From Vitrella brassicaformis (taxonomy: Eukaryota; Sar; Vitrellaceae), in NCBI GenBank assembly GCA_001179505.1, contig CDMY01000586.1, forward strand, positions 2,107 to 45,218: a DNA stretch of 43,112 nt. The letters run 5' to 3'. Shown one piece after another: positions 31,511 through 43,112 of the stretch. The translations under genes and the position numbers were made by a program. Every line of letters starts with the position of its first letter. The first letter of the stretch is position 1. The notes under the pieces are model-generated. The model did not search any database. It worked only from the letters and a program-made list of their open reading frames with translations, and was not told where the DNA came from.

Positions 31511-32655
31511 GGGCCAGGCCTCGTTTGGCTTCCCGCTCCACACTCACACACAGCAGGAAACCACGTTTCTCTGCTGTGTGTGTTTGGAGCATGTCAGCAT
31601 CTATCATGCCTTTCGGCCGGCATGCAACCATCCCACGTGCAGAGCATGCCTGACCGAATACGTCAAGACGAAGACAAACGACGGCGAGGTCAACGGTATG
31701 GCCTTGAACACACACCAGAGCTCTTGCTCTTTCTGTCTGTCTAATATGTGTGTTTCAGACAAAGATCTCATCTGCCCGCACCACGACTGCAAGGCGGTGA
31801 GAACGAAGAAGTCCCATGCACGACTCGGAGCGCGCCATTGCATGTTGTGGTCGTCAGAAGCTGCGCACAGATGACATTCTTGACCTCCTCCAGCACGAGC
31901 CGGAGACCCTCACGAAGTTCCTCGACTTCAAGTAACCAAAGACGCGCACGAGACGAATACAGCCAACACTTCTTTTTTCAGAGCCCAACACTTCAAGCCT
32001 GAAGGGCGGGACGCGTTCGAGTGCATCATGTTTCAGTGCCCCACGCCTAACTGCGCATGGAGTATGGTTCCCAGCGACGCGATGAAGGCAAGTAAACAGA
32101 CGTGATGAGTGCACATCAATCATGCTTTGATCGTGATCGTGCAGGTGCAGTGTCTGGGTTGCAAGAAGTACTGGTGCCCCCAGTGTTCGGGGGAGCCTCA
32201 CCTTCCCTACACATGCCAGGAGGCGCCCGACGAGCGGGTCAAGCAGTGTCTGCGGGATATTGGCGGACACGTACGCATATACGCATTCGAGCGACTGTCG
32301 ACCTTCTCGACAGTGAATACCGTGTGTGACTGTCTTGCAGCAATGTCCCGCGTGCGGCATGGGCATCGAGAAGAAGGGCGGCTGCCAGTTCATGCGGTGC
32401 AAACTGGTCAGGGCATAAGGCGTCAACTTTGCATATTGCTTGATCATCCTTCGTGTGTCTGATTTGCGATTTGCAGTGCAACCACACGTACTGCAACGTT
32501 TGCGGCGCATCCGTCACTCCCGCCGAGGTAAGCCGGTGACCTACACGTACCATCCATCTGCCAACCAAGATGCCCTCTTATCCATGCAGGAACACGCTCA
32601 CCTGAAGTTCGGCCTATTCGCAAATGCGTGCGTGAACGTCCCCAAGACTGGCTAG
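31509..32655 (+). CDS. RBR (RING-IBR-RING) E3 ubiquitin-ligase-like protein
   Basis: Eight exons: 31509-31695, 31759-31796, 31858-31931, 31982-32087, 32145-32270, 32341-32406, 32477-32527, 32590-32655 (237 aa). RING1 runs from FLCCVCLEHVSIYHAF through CNHPTCRACLTEYV to ICPHHDCKA. The IBR region is MFQCPTPNCAWSMV, VQCLGCKKYWCPQCSG, LPYTC. RING2 is QCPACGMGIEKKGGCQFMRC then CNHTYCNVCG. The acceptor cysteine expected in GGC-x-x-M is present, with QF replacing the common NH. RBR ligases take ubiquitin from E2 onto that cysteine before passing it to the substrate. It is very short, with no extra domain, and starts MGQ. The intron at 32088 uses a GC donor (AAG|GCAAGT). The start follows the repeat shared with NAD kinase. 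Confidence 0.92.
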
Positions 32656-32768
32656 ACCGAAGACCTCGGGGTCAAGAGGCGGGTTGGGTGCGTGTTGCCT
32701 GTGCCCGCGTCTGTCTGTGCATGTGGACCGGGTCAGCGGTGAAGGTGACAACCAGCTAGGCACATACA

Positions 32769-32807
<39 letters not shown>

Positions 32808-33367
32808 TATTCCGAAAGTGTCTTCAGTGCATGTGTGTCGAGCTGTCAACCGGGCCTTGTGACGTGCGTATGGATGTGTGTTGTGTGTGCCAACACCAAT
32901 CATGCCATGCATGCTCACTGGCTGACTGGCTGGCTGAAGTGGATCGATGCAGTGAGGCCGACGTGTCCACACTCTCTTTTGAACAGTCGCTTTTCTCACA
33001 CAGTGCATATGTGGGTGGGTGGGTGGGTGGGTGGGTGGGCGTTATCATTGCCGGCAGTGAGAATTTCTAAGGCAGAGAAGGCTGAGGATGGAGCAAGGCA
33101 CAGTGGCAGAGGGGCGAAGAATCTTTCAAGTGCCAAATGAAGTGTGATGCGTGTGGGACGACCTAGCGTGTCGTGAAGTGCCCGTCTGTTTGTCCGTAGG
33201 GCTGTTGGTATGCCTGTCTCTCGCTCGCTCTCTCTCTCTGTGCTTTGTCTTCGATCCATGATGTGTGGATGTGTGTCGTGTGCACATCGCATTCTGTTTC
33301 TCGACATGAATGCTGGCAACCTTACCAAACGACATGTCGTTGCAAACATTACAGTCCGCTCATTTGT
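32656..33367. other. Gene-free interval with simple repeats
   Basis: Convergent 3' ends of the RBR (+) and channel (-) genes. Holds (CA)n-(GA)n at 32765-32806, (GGGT)n at 33012-33038 and a short CT run near 33220. No gene seen. Confidence 0.6.
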
Positions 33368-36300
33368 TCAGTCATCGCCTTGCACCACCCCCGGCGGCTC
33401 CAACAGATCAGCATTCCCAGCATCATCATCGCCGTCGCTCAGCCACCTGACCCCTCTGCCCCTCTCACCCCCCTCACTCGAGTCGCTCTCGAGCACATTC
33501 GCCCCCGACTGATGAAGGCCCACCGACGGCGAGCCCATCTGCGGCGTCGAGTCGCCCAGCTCGGAGGCGTACGAGCTGTGCCGGTGCTGCAGCCGACGAC
33601 GGATCACTTCGGTGGCCACACGCTTCTGCACATACACCAGCTGCCTCAACGTCAACTCGGCCAGAGTGGCCCTGAACTTGGCGGCCGGGAGGCCGTGCTC
33701 GCCGTCGTATGGTTGCCTTGTGGGATTGGGCAATCGAGAGGCGGTTTGAGAGACCGCGTGTCTCGCGGGCAGCGGGGGGAGCTGCAGGTGGGCTGGGGCC
33801 ACTGAGTGGGAGTGAAGAGCCACGCTGGCCATCGTCGTGAGCGTCTCAGCTCCTTCCGGCGCCTCTTCCTCTTCTCCAGCACGATCAGGCCAGCCCATGC
33901 GTGGGAACTCCGGCGTCTGCGGCTGTTGCTGCGGCTGTTGCTGCTGATCTTCGTGGCTAATGCCGCGTGTCTCCTCCACTTGTTGCTGTTGTCTCTTTGG
34001 CGACTCGAGCGGGTCGGTGACGTGTCTCTTGGGACTGCGGGTGGGGGTTGACGGGTGCAGTGGAGGTGTGCGGCTGCCCGACTGCTTCATCCCAAAGGTA
34101 CAGCTCCTGGAGTACTGGGGGCTGCCGGGCAGGGACTTGTCCTTCTTCCAGACAGAAAGGAGAACTCATACAGGCGTCTTTGCCAATGTTGTACCTACCT
34201 CTTTCTCCTTGTTTGAGTCGAGCATCTGCAGCTCCCTCAGCCGCCTTCTCCCCTCGGCCTCCAAGCGGGCTGCCTCGTTCGGAAATTTTCGCAGCAGCTG
34301 CTGGAAGGTGCCGCGCTGGATCACCCGCAGGTCGCAGAACGTCACTGTCCTGGCAGGCAGGATCAGAATGCAGCCTAGGTGTATTCTGTTGTGAAAGTAT
34401 GACTAACGTATGTGCGTTAGTTACTTGATTGTTGCTGTGCGTTTGTTGCTGATGCCCAGCAAGGCCATCTCGCCAAACACAGAACTGCAGAAGAGGGGTA
34501 CATGATTGGTCAGGTCACATGGCCCGCCTGGCCTGCCTGCAGATGGACGGGGTTCCTACCCTTCAGACAGAGTTGCAACCTTGACGCCGCCCTTGAGCAC
34601 GCTGCAGCCATACATCCACGCACAGACGCGGGCAGCTGCATGTGTGTGCTTATGTGTTTCGCCTCGGTCGCTCACTCGACAGTCCCATTTGCGAGGATGT
34701 ACATCGAATCGCCGATGGAGTTCTCCTGCAGCACCACCTCGCCAGGGCTGACGCAACGAAGAAAAGAAAACAATCAAGGACAGCTCTCTCGTGCCTATGA
34801 GTGTGCCTCTTGCCCTTGCCTGAAGTATCTCCTTTGCATTTCGCCGCAGACGTCGGCGACAAACGACTCATCGGCGCCTTGAAACACCGGCGCGTGACGA
34901 ACAATGCCTGAAAAATGTGACAGACATCAGCAATGGTGACAAATATGGGTGGTGTGCGTTTCTTTCTGTGTCGGTCTGTTGACCAGCGTTGATGTGCAGA
35001 GCAACCTCCTGCCTCAGCTTCGACGACAGCTCGCTCATCAGATACTTCTCGTCCTCCATGTCGTCACGACCCAGCTGATACCTGGTCCACCAATGCAGGC
35101 AGACAGACACTTGCGCCGAAACCTCCCAACACGTCCCCTCACCGACCGACCGATCGACTGACCTTTTGAGGAACATGAAATACTCCCTGACGCGTCTCTG
35201 GAGCGGCAAGGGGAGGTCCTTGGCCTTGAGGAATGTGTTGATGAGGTCCATCTTGCGCTTGAAGCGCATCTGGGAGGCGTTGAGCTCCTTGACCAGAGAC
35301 ATGATGACGGTGATGAGGGTTGCGAGGATGCAGCTGCCGGCGATGGTCGCAAACACCTGGCAGACCAGCTCTTCCGTCGATATCCCTCGCACATCGCCGT
35401 AGCCGATGGTCGTTACTGAATCAAGGCAGGGAAGACAAAGGAAGGTGAGCACATCGACAGGAGTGGCGGGCTGTCTGTGTGTGTCGATTGATTGATGTCC
35501 ACCAGTGGAGGCGGCAAAGTAGAGGGCAAAGACATATCTCATGCCATTGCCGTCGTCCCGCAAACCATGGTCATCAACCCAGCTCTCTCGGTCTTCGTAC
35601 ATCTGCACAACACAATGAGCGTCTAGAAACGCCTCACGTGTTCCCCCCTCTTTCTATCAATGCCGGCTGACCGTGTTTAGGGCAGCCACGTGGAAGATGC
35701 AGCATATCCAGTGGCACGTCAGGGAAGCCAGGATGGCGAACTTGATGATCGACACCACCGAGCCCTTCAGCACCAGGGCCTCCTCTAGCCTCTCAAAGAT
35801 GCGACCGAGGCGGAGTAGACGCAGCAAACGGGCAATCTGTAGACGGAGACACGCAGAAATAAAGTCGCCCATTACACAGGAACGAAAAGATGCCTCCTGC
35901 TGACTGGCCTTGAGCAGTTTGAATGCCCGGAAGTATTTGGCGGTTGTGGATTTCTCTCCGCCGACAGTCCAGAGGAAGATGAGGTCGATCGGGATGGAGG
36001 CCAGGAGATCGAACAAAAACCAGCCCCTCAGGTACTGACCGACACCGACGAGACACAATCAAAACAAGCGGGAGAAGGAACGGCCTTCTGACACTTCGTC
36101 CGCTCTCTGCACCTTGTTGGCGATCTGTCGACGGTCAAGAATGACCTAAACAATGGGAGAAATGGAGAGACACCTCTCTGTCTCTGCAGGCATCCACACA
36201 TAATCCGGCTTCCTCCTACTTGTCCGTCAGACTCGATGCCAGTCTGCACAAACAGCCATCCGTTGCAGATGGAACAACAGTAAGACCGTGTGTGAGACCT

Positions 36301-36770
36301 CTGTGTGTGCATTTCAGGTGTTGGCTGACACACGTTGAAGTTGACAAAGAGGTCAAGGATGAAGATGGCGTCCACCAACTGCATGATTTGGCATCGCCAC
36401 ACGCACACACGTGTCAGTGTGTCAGTGTGTGTCTGTCAGTGCATGAAGGATTCGTACACGGTTGAGTTCGAACCATGGCGAGTCCAGAAACACGTCAAAG
36501 CACACAACAAACGGCTCCAACACAGCTGCACGACACAAACAGACACACACGAATATATCTCTCCACAGATCTACGTCTTCTTCAATGGCAATTCCTACCC
36601 GAGAAGACGATGAAGAAGAGCATGAACGAATCGTAGCGGATTCGGACCTCCCCGAATGGGTGGAGAACAAGGTCTCCCCGCAGACTTGACCGGGTCCCAA
36701 AGTTGACGTCCAACAACCCTGTGTGGGCCCGACGCAGACTCTGCATGCTCTTCATCGCAAGGCTCGCCAT
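33368..36770 (-). CDS. Voltage-sensor K+ channel with cyclic-nucleotide-binding domain (KCNH/CNG-like)
   Basis: Fifteen exons: 36599-36770, 36458-36525, 36334-36378, 36113-36145, 35909-36034, 35672-35836, 35503-35602, 35163-35415, 34984-35081, 34820-34907, 34676-34747, 34560-34601, 34425-34484, 34199-34349, 33368-34144 (749 aa). S1 begins near SFMLFFIVFS, S2 LVDAIFILDLFVNFN, S3 WFLFDLLASIPIDLIFLW. S4 has Lys/Arg at every third residue from K139 to R160 (8 positive). The pore YVFALYFAASTVTTIGYGDV holds the K+ filter GYGD (241-244). S6, a C-linker and a cNMP-binding domain follow (SPGEVVLQENSIGDSMYILA, FGEMALLGISNKRTATIK). The Gln-rich tail (~492-749) ends with the phrase shared with NAD kinase. 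Two GC-AG introns are needed (35837-35908, 34748-34819). Start: first ATG in frame. Confidence 0.92.
33443..33509 (-). repeat. 67-bp coding repeat shared with NAD kinase gene (copy 2)
   Basis: Partner of 23960-24026, here in the tail of the channel ([19 protein letters not shown]), followed by a longer acidic end. Confidence 0.85.
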
Positions 36771-37333
36771 ACTCTTCCTTTTCTGTGTTGTGGAGGAGAG
36801 CCTTTTCCCTTCGGGGGAGACTCCACGTCTGAGACTGGGGGCCCTGACGCGGCCCTCGCTGCTCCCGGTGGTTGCGTCGGTTCAAAGAGAGTGCACGGGT
36901 CTTCGATCTGTCACTGGGGCGCTTGGACGAGTTCCAGATCCACCCCTCAGGTTCACCTCTGAGTTAGGGTCTGTGAAACCTTTCGCCATTGGCGATCCGA
37001 GCAAAAGTGAGCAACGTTGGCAAAGGACGAGGCAAGAGGTTCGAAGCCTTGGAAAAGTGCTGAATAGAGGCAAATCAGGCCCCCAGCGCAAGGGGGTTCG
37101 CTGTTCAATCGCGAGAGCATCTTCCGCCATTCCCGCCCTGCTGTCTGATGAAGATTGTTCATTCAGCCCTTACCGAAGTCCCACCTGACGCCCACAACAG
37201 CCTTGTGGACTTCTAGGCTACCGCAATTGTTCGTCTTTGTGTCGCTGGGAGCTTTCCTTTCATCGCCGGCGACTGCATAGCTTTGTCGAGGAGCTTTTCC
37301 TGAGAGATTGGCAGCATAGCGCCTCTGTGGGAT
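36771..37333. other. Divergent upstream region of K+ channel and Mei2 genes
   Basis: 563 bp with balanced base composition and few simple repeats, unlike most gaps in the window. No coding match recognised. Likely holds both promoters and possibly 5' UTR exons. Confidence 0.45.
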
Positions 37334-40300
37334 ATGAGTGATCAGGCACGTGCCCAGGGAGAGGGATTGGGTGCCGTGAGTGGGGCTGCAGCACCGCCCA
37401 GAGAGATCCATATAGGTGAGGGAGGGAGAGGGAGGGAGGTGGGGGAAGGAGGACAGGGCAACACATCGAGGCAGCCGGATGCATGCAGCGATGAGTGCTT
37501 GATGCGCACTGACGGATTTCCATTTCTGTCCTTTCTTGGTCCGTCCGTCTGTGTGTGTCCGTCCATTCAGTTCATCACCACCACCATCACTACCACTACC
37601 ACCACCACGTTCACGGAGCCACGCCGCCAAGCGATGACACCAACAGAAGCCAACAGACCAACCCCCCGACGGTAAGCCAGGGAAGCAAAGGGCAGAGATC
37701 CAATCGTCACCCATTCTCTGCCGTGTCCAACCGTCTGTTGACCAGCTTCCCCCCGTCCCGTCCCCCGCCCCTCCCGGCGGCCCTCCCGAGAGCGCCATCA
37801 ACCTGCAGACCCTCGAGCTCGAAGCCGAGGCCATCTGCGAGAAGGCTGCCATCACCACCACGACCACCACTGCACAGCCGTCACAGCCGTCACAGCCACC
37901 CCCGCAGGCGGCCATCATGACGCCTGCAGCCGACCTTCACGGCTCGTCGGATGGATCGCAGTCGCAGGAGGGCGAGGGAGAGGTCAAGGGCCCGCTCAAG
38001 AAGATGAGCAACTCCAACGAGACGACCGACACGGACGGGACGGACAGCAAGGAGGGGGGCGTGGGCAGCTGGAACGCCAGTGGGAGCGAGGGGGGCGGCA
38101 AGGGGCTCGTGGTGCGAGTGCAGGCCGTCCCCAATGAGAGTGGCGACAGCGACGGGCTCGACGGGTCGTCGATTGGCGAGTCGACGCCCAGGGAGGACGG
38201 CATGGTCGCCTCTGACCTCAGGCACATGCCCCGCCCTGACGCACAGCAGCAGCAGCACCAGCGGGAGCAGCAGCAGCAGCCCCCGTCACTGTCCCCCCAG
38301 CCGCCACCCGCGCACGCCCCCTCTCCCTCGGCGCCCCACACGCCCCCGCGCCAGTACGACGTGGCGCATCGCGCGTCTGCGCCGCTGTACTCGTCGTCTG
38401 ACCCGAGCAGCCCCGAGGGCCACAGCGTAGAGTTTGAGCTGAGGATGGAGGAGAACGAGGACGGGCCGTCGTCCATCGACTTTTCGGTCGGCCGGTCGTT
38501 CAGCCACGCCGACGAGGACTGGCACCCGTCAGGCAACCGCCCCTTCTACACGGGCTTCATGCCGCAGTCATTCCACCAGGCCATCAGCCACACTGACCAC
38601 AGTGGGGGGGTCGGCGGCATGCACCGACACAAGTTCTTCGTGTCGCCGCTGCTGGACTCCATTGGCTGCTCCCCGGTGGGCTCGCCGACGCCATCTTCCC
38701 CCATGCTGGCGTCGTCGGCCACGCCCAGCGAGCCGGACCAGTCCAACAATCTGCCTGAGCTGGCGGGAGTCGACACATTCGATCATGTCGATGAGGTAAG
38801 AAAGACAGCCGAGAGATCAGTTCTTAGTTGGTCAACTGTATGTGTTGTTTTGGTTTGCATGTCCTGTGTGTGTCAGTTGCCTGGTCTGAAGGCGATCCAG
38901 AGCCGCTCACTGGGCGGTTGGTCGTTCCCTCCGCCCCCGCCCGGCTTCGACGGCAATGGGCAGCCGCAGCCACCACAGGCACACCCAGACCGACACATGA
39001 ATGGATTCGCCAACATAGCGGTGCGCACCTAAACGAGGCAGGCAGCACATGTGAACCGACTCGCGGTTCGTTCCATTGTGTGTCCTCTGTGTTGGTTGGA
39101 TGCAGGATCCGTCGAGCGCTCAGTCGGCGTCTCCCCACCTGCTGCAGCCCCCCCTTCCCCACACGGGCGCCCCATTCCCCGGGCCCCTCAATCGCAACCG
39201 CAGCTCGGGGGACGTCCCATTCGCCCTCACCGACACCACTCAGGCCGGCAGCAGCATCAGCAATGGCACCTTTTTTGCCTCGCAAGACAGCATGATGGTG
39301 GCACACCAGAGCACCATGCAGCAGCGGCTTGGCGGTGCTGGGGGCGGTGTTGGGGTGCAGGGCGGCAGCGAGGAGATGACGATAAGGAAGAGCATGAGTG
39401 TCGGGATAGACATGCAGAGTTTGAGGGGGGCCATCGGGGCGCTGGGCGACGGCAACGAAAGCGGGTCAGCCAACACACAACACAACAGACAACGTGTGAC
39501 GAATTGGCGACAATGGCGTCCATTCGTCGTGTTTGTTGTTTGTGCGTGTCAGGCTGCCGTCCACGCCCACACCGAGCCAGCCGTCATCGCCGCACCCAAC
39601 CGGCCGGGGCAGGCGGCAGCGACGCGGTCGGGCGCAGTGTCCGGCGGGCGACGCCAAGGCCATCAAAGAGGCGTTCGAAATCAACCTGGAGAAGGTACCG
39701 ATGACCACGATGGCGCCATGAGTATTGGTGTCCCAGGAAGTGAGGGCCTGTCTGTGTCTGTGGGTATGGTGTCTTGTGTGCAGATCAAGTCTGGGGAGGA
39801 GCAGCGGACGACGTTGATGATCCGAAACATCCCCAACAAATACACGTGAGCGAGCTGAGGTGGCACAAGACAGCACAACAGCTGTTGTCAGGGATGGATG
39901 GATGGATGGATGGTTGTGCGGCTGTGCAGGCAGCGGATGTTGCTTCAGACGATCAATCGCAGCTACAGGGGACAATATGACTTCTTCTACCTGCCAATCG
40001 ACTTCAAAAACAAGGTACGGGAGGCAGGGAGGCAGGCAGGCAGCGAGGGAGAAGCTCATCGCTGCCGTCGTCTGTGTGGTCAGTGCAACGTCGGCTACGC
40101 ATTCATCAACTTCATCGAGCCCACGTACATCCCGCCATTTCACATACAGTTCCACGGTAGGTGGGTGCACCATCGCTCACGCAGCCACACCGCACAGGCA
40201 CGTCGGAATGTCTCTCTGTGTCTGTTGCTGTGGCGCGTTGTGTGTCTGGGCTGGCTGCGCTGGCTGCGTACAGGCAGCCGTTGGGAGAAGTTCAACAGCG

Positions 40301-41161
40301 AGAAGATCTGCAGCGTGACCTACGCGCGCATCCAGGGCAAGGAGATGCTCATGAGCCACTTCCTCATGTCGTCCGTCATGTACCAGGCAAGCACCCACAC
40401 AGACAGACAGACAGACCAACCACAAGCGCCACCACCCATGCCTGCAGGATCGCCGCATGCGGCCCATTTTCAAGCTCGACCAGACGGACCAGCAGAACGC
40501 CTTTTTCAAGATCCACAACGTCGGCGAGCCCAAGGACGCCCCCATGCAGAGCCCCAACACCCACACAGCGGTGCCCTCCGCCAGATTCGGCAGCCCAATG
40601 GACGACAGCGATCTCGCTAGGCCCTCTGACTCGAGACCATCACCGGCCGCCTCTGCGTCGCCGCCCCCCTTCCCCTCACCAAGCGCATCCCCTCACTCCC
40701 AGCACGCACAGGCGTCATCTCACTCGGTCTTCCGGCCACCGCTCCCCGGCAGCCCGCCAGCAGAGATGGACGTCGCACCGCCGCCCGGCTTCGCCTCAAG
40801 CCAGGGGCCTGCGTCCATGCCAATGGGTGGTGCCGCACTGCACTCTCACCCTCACTCGCCCAGCAGCCCGCCGCCGCCCCCGCCCCCCGAGCAGCAGCAG
40901 CAGCAGCAGGCGTCCACGTTCAACTGGCCGCGGGGCACCACCTCGCCGACGCCCACACCTCCTCCCCCACCTGGTGTGAGTGGCGGAGGATTGGGCGGGC
41001 GTGGGGGATTGGGCGGGTCTCATGGGGGCGGGCTGGGTGGTTTGGGCAACCTGGCCAACATGGGTGCGAGTTTCGGTCTGGGTGGTATGCGCCCGCAGCA
41101 GACCAGGGGTCAGGGGGGCCCTGGGCCGGGGAGGGGAGGGGGGCAGCATGGGTGGGCGTGA
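37334..41161 (+). CDS. Mei2-like RNA-binding protein
   Basis: Eleven exons: 37334-37415, 37571-37671, 37746-38795, 38877-39020, 39106-39464, 39553-39694, 39784-39845, 39930-40014, 40084-40156, 40274-40386, 40448-41161 (974 aa). The Mei2-type RRM is diagnostic: [40 protein letters not shown], then WEKFNSEKICSVTYARIQGK and the closing RMRPIF. This domain binds RNA; in fission yeast Mei2 drives meiosis, and plant and protist relatives act in development. Everything else is low-complexity: a His run (HHHHHHYHYHHH) near residue 29, Ser/Pro/Gln/Asp-rich central parts, a Pro-rich segment and a Gly-rich end (GGGLGGRGGLGGSHGGGLGG). Only one RRM, at the C-terminal side, is present. The intron at 40387 uses a GC donor (CAG|GCAAGC). 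Confidence 0.94.
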
Positions 41162-43112
41162 TCAGTGAGGGACTGAGGATGGGTGGAGGGAGGGATGGCT
41201 GTGGTGATCGATGGATCGTTCTGTACAGGTTGGTTCCTTCCCTGGTCTGTATGGTCGTCGTTCGGCTTGGTTGGTTTGTACGGTGGATTTCTGAGAGATT
41301 TTCGTTAAGATGCGTGTGGGGCGGGGCGGTCGATGGCTGGATACACGACGGATGCTGCGAATCGGTGGATGGATGGATGGCGTGGTTGAGTCTTTCTCCG
41401 TGTCTGTCTCATTTCCGCGTGAGTGTGTGTGTGTGTGTGTGTGTTGACTGATTGCGGCACCGTACGTACGATCGGGTCGAAAGGAGATTGCCTGCCTGCC
41501 TGCCTGACTGCCTTGTCAATTTTTCTGCCGCTCTCCCTCAGCACCACTGGCCTCTCTCTCCCTTGCGCGGCCAACTCACTCGTCATCTCTTCTTTCGTGT
41601 CGGCCCGTGTCGTCCGTCGTCGCGTTGTCCCGCCTGCCTAAACAGACCTGTTCCGTGTACAGTCAGTCAAGTGGCGTCGGTGCGTGCATTAGTGCGCACA
41701 CACGTGGGGCGGTGTCGATCGGTCCGTCGGTTTCTCCCATGATTCATTCCATCGTCTGCGCGTGTGCCGTGCTGGTTTTGACCTACCTATCTACCTAGAT
41801 GTTTCTCCCAAGGCTGGCTTCTCCGATGGATGGATGGATGGATGGCCATTTTTGCTCTCTCTTGTCGTCTCGTCTCGGCTTCTCGTCTCCTGACTCGTCT
41901 CTCTGTCCCTCTCTGTCCCTCTTCCCTTACTGAGTCTTGTGGGTCGACCGATCAGGATATCGACCTTTCGTTCTGTTCCTCCCTGGTCTGGCGAGAGACA
42001 TGTGATAGTGTTGTCGCATCACACACACGCGGGCGGGGAGGGGCGCGTTGGGGCGGTTGTGAAGGAGCTGGGTGGGCATCTGGAGAGGGGGACATCTGGA
42101 GAGGGGGAGAGATCGAGCCCATTCCAATCGCTCTTCATCGCTGGCCTGGTCTGGCCGAGGGAGGGGGAGAGAGGGGCTGCAGAGAGAGACACAGAGGGTC
42201 TGCGTTGCGTTGCGTTGCGTAGTGTTGTGTTGATGCGTGGCTGCCCAGGAGTTGCCCCACAGTCTGGCGGCACCTCTGGATGGACAGACAGACAGACAGA
42301 CCTACCTGCCGGCAAGATTTTCCCATATTCTTTACATGCGCCTGTCTGCAGCAAGAGAGAGAGGGTCGGAGGAGAGGGAGGCGAGAGAAGAAGGACAGAT
42401 TGCTCATAATTCCGTTCCCGATAGGGGGTGCATGGCAGCGGTTCGTTCGTTGCTTCGCCTGCACCATTTTGTGATCGACACACGCTTTCCTGCTCATAGA
42501 CCACACACACACACACACACATTCACTCCTTCATAAGACACGATTGCGTTGCTGCCTTCCTGCCTTGCATCGTTGGCCGATGTGGTGCTTTTTCTGTCGT
42601 TGCTCGTCCGCCCACCCAACCATCCATCCGCCCCTCATCGGCTTTTTAAGCAACAGCTGACGTGGGGACGGATGCACTCACACAGACATGGGAGGGGGGG
42701 AGGGGAGGGGGTGCATGGCATGGTGTGGCTCTTTACCATTTCGCCATTTGTTCCGGTCCACCCACTCAGCCCATCGCATGCATAGTTGCCTTCCTTCTGT
42801 GGTGCGTGTGGACTGACGTGGCGTGTCTAGGTGCTGGTGGCAGCACAGCACGGTGCGGTGCGGCATGGCCTGGCCTGGCAGTGCCCGCTCCTTTTTGCCA
42901 GGCCAAGCCAGCTGTGTTGGTGGACATACTCCACCCAGCCACAGCCACAGACCCTTCCAATGATCGGATGAATGGCTGCTCGTGCGCGTGTGTGTGTTGG
43001 TGTGCATCGGTGCCAATTCGATCCCCTGCTTACACACGCGCACTCGTCCATTCCATGACACCCAGACATTGATTGCTGTTTCCGCTTTTGAGAGGTGAGG
43101 GGGGGGGGGGGG
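41162..43112. other. Gene-free end of window
   Basis: About 1.95 kb with no recognised coding. It is rich in CT, GT and GATG/GACA simple repeats (e.g. 41420-41444 TG, 42286-42300 GACA, 42505-42520 CA). The last 13 bases are G and the first six are C. Some may be the 3' UTR of the Mei2-like gene. Confidence 0.6.

Noticed and set aside
31854-32510. 218-codon frame antisense to the RBR gene
   Set aside because: It overlaps all RBR zinc-binding exons and has no conserved features; an antisense shadow.
35657-36058. Continuous reading of the channel S3-S4 region without an intron
   Set aside because: It places a 24-residue insert in S4 and breaks the every-third-residue charge pattern; kept only as a possible isoform.
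37040-37110. Possible tRNA (GGTTCGAA-like loop)
   Set aside because: No acceptor stem, D-arm or anticodon arm can be paired around it.
43100-43112. Poly-G end (and poly-C start) as telomere
   Set aside because: A homopolymer, not a telomere repeat unit; more likely a low-complexity or assembly edge.

Overview
The window is nuclear DNA from a gene-dense, intron-dense, GC-rich single-celled eukaryote. About fourteen protein genes lie on both strands, most cut into 4-17 exons by introns of about 50-150 bp. Intron 3' ends carry TG-rich tracts before AG on the coding strand. LC8 dynein light chain, a Mei2-type RNA-binding protein, a cNMP-type K+ channel, tandem TLDc domains and a GBP-like GTPase together suggest an alveolate, perhaps a chromerid such as Vitrella. 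That placement is inference. Exon joins below were worked out by hand from splice signals and reading phase, and almost every model closes in frame from start to stop.

Layout. 0.1-2.4 kb: a KCTD-type BTB protein (-) head to head with LC8 dynein light chain (+). 3.5-7.05 kb: a large GBP-like GTPase (-) with a signal peptide and C-terminal membrane segments. 7.86-10.18 kb: a near-perfect 1-kb palindrome carrying two divergent copies of a small secreted-protein gene. 11.0-13.8 and 21.1-23.7 kb: a 2.6-2.7-kb inverted duplication, each arm holding an ankyrin-repeat gene. The 7.4-kb core between the arms holds mitochondrial inner-membrane protease subunit 1 (+), a lipidation-prone coiled-coil repeat protein (-), a multi-pass membrane protein (+) and an S-adenosylmethionine carrier (-). 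23.9-26.1 kb: NAD kinase (-). 26.6-31.1 kb: a tandem-TLDc protein (-) and an overlapping upstream unknown gene (-). 31.5-32.7 kb: an RBR (RING-IBR-RING) protein (+). 33.4-36.8 kb: a voltage-sensor cNMP-type K+ channel (-). 37.3-41.2 kb: a Mei2-like RNA-binding protein (+). 41.2-43.1 kb: no gene recognised.

The genes do not form one pathway. Two are mitochondrial (inner-membrane protease, SAM carrier), one makes NADP, and the rest are membrane, cytoskeletal or RNA-binding proteins. What unites the window is its duplication history. There are two inverted gene duplications, a copied fragment of the SAM-carrier 5' end inside the palindrome spacer, one ~200-bp 5' element shared by the NAD kinase and RBR genes, and one C-terminal coding tail shared by the NAD kinase and K+ channel genes. 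The most striking signal is the palindromic pair: introns and signal peptides are nearly identical, yet one patch of exon 2 differs in ten codons, all of them amino-acid changing.
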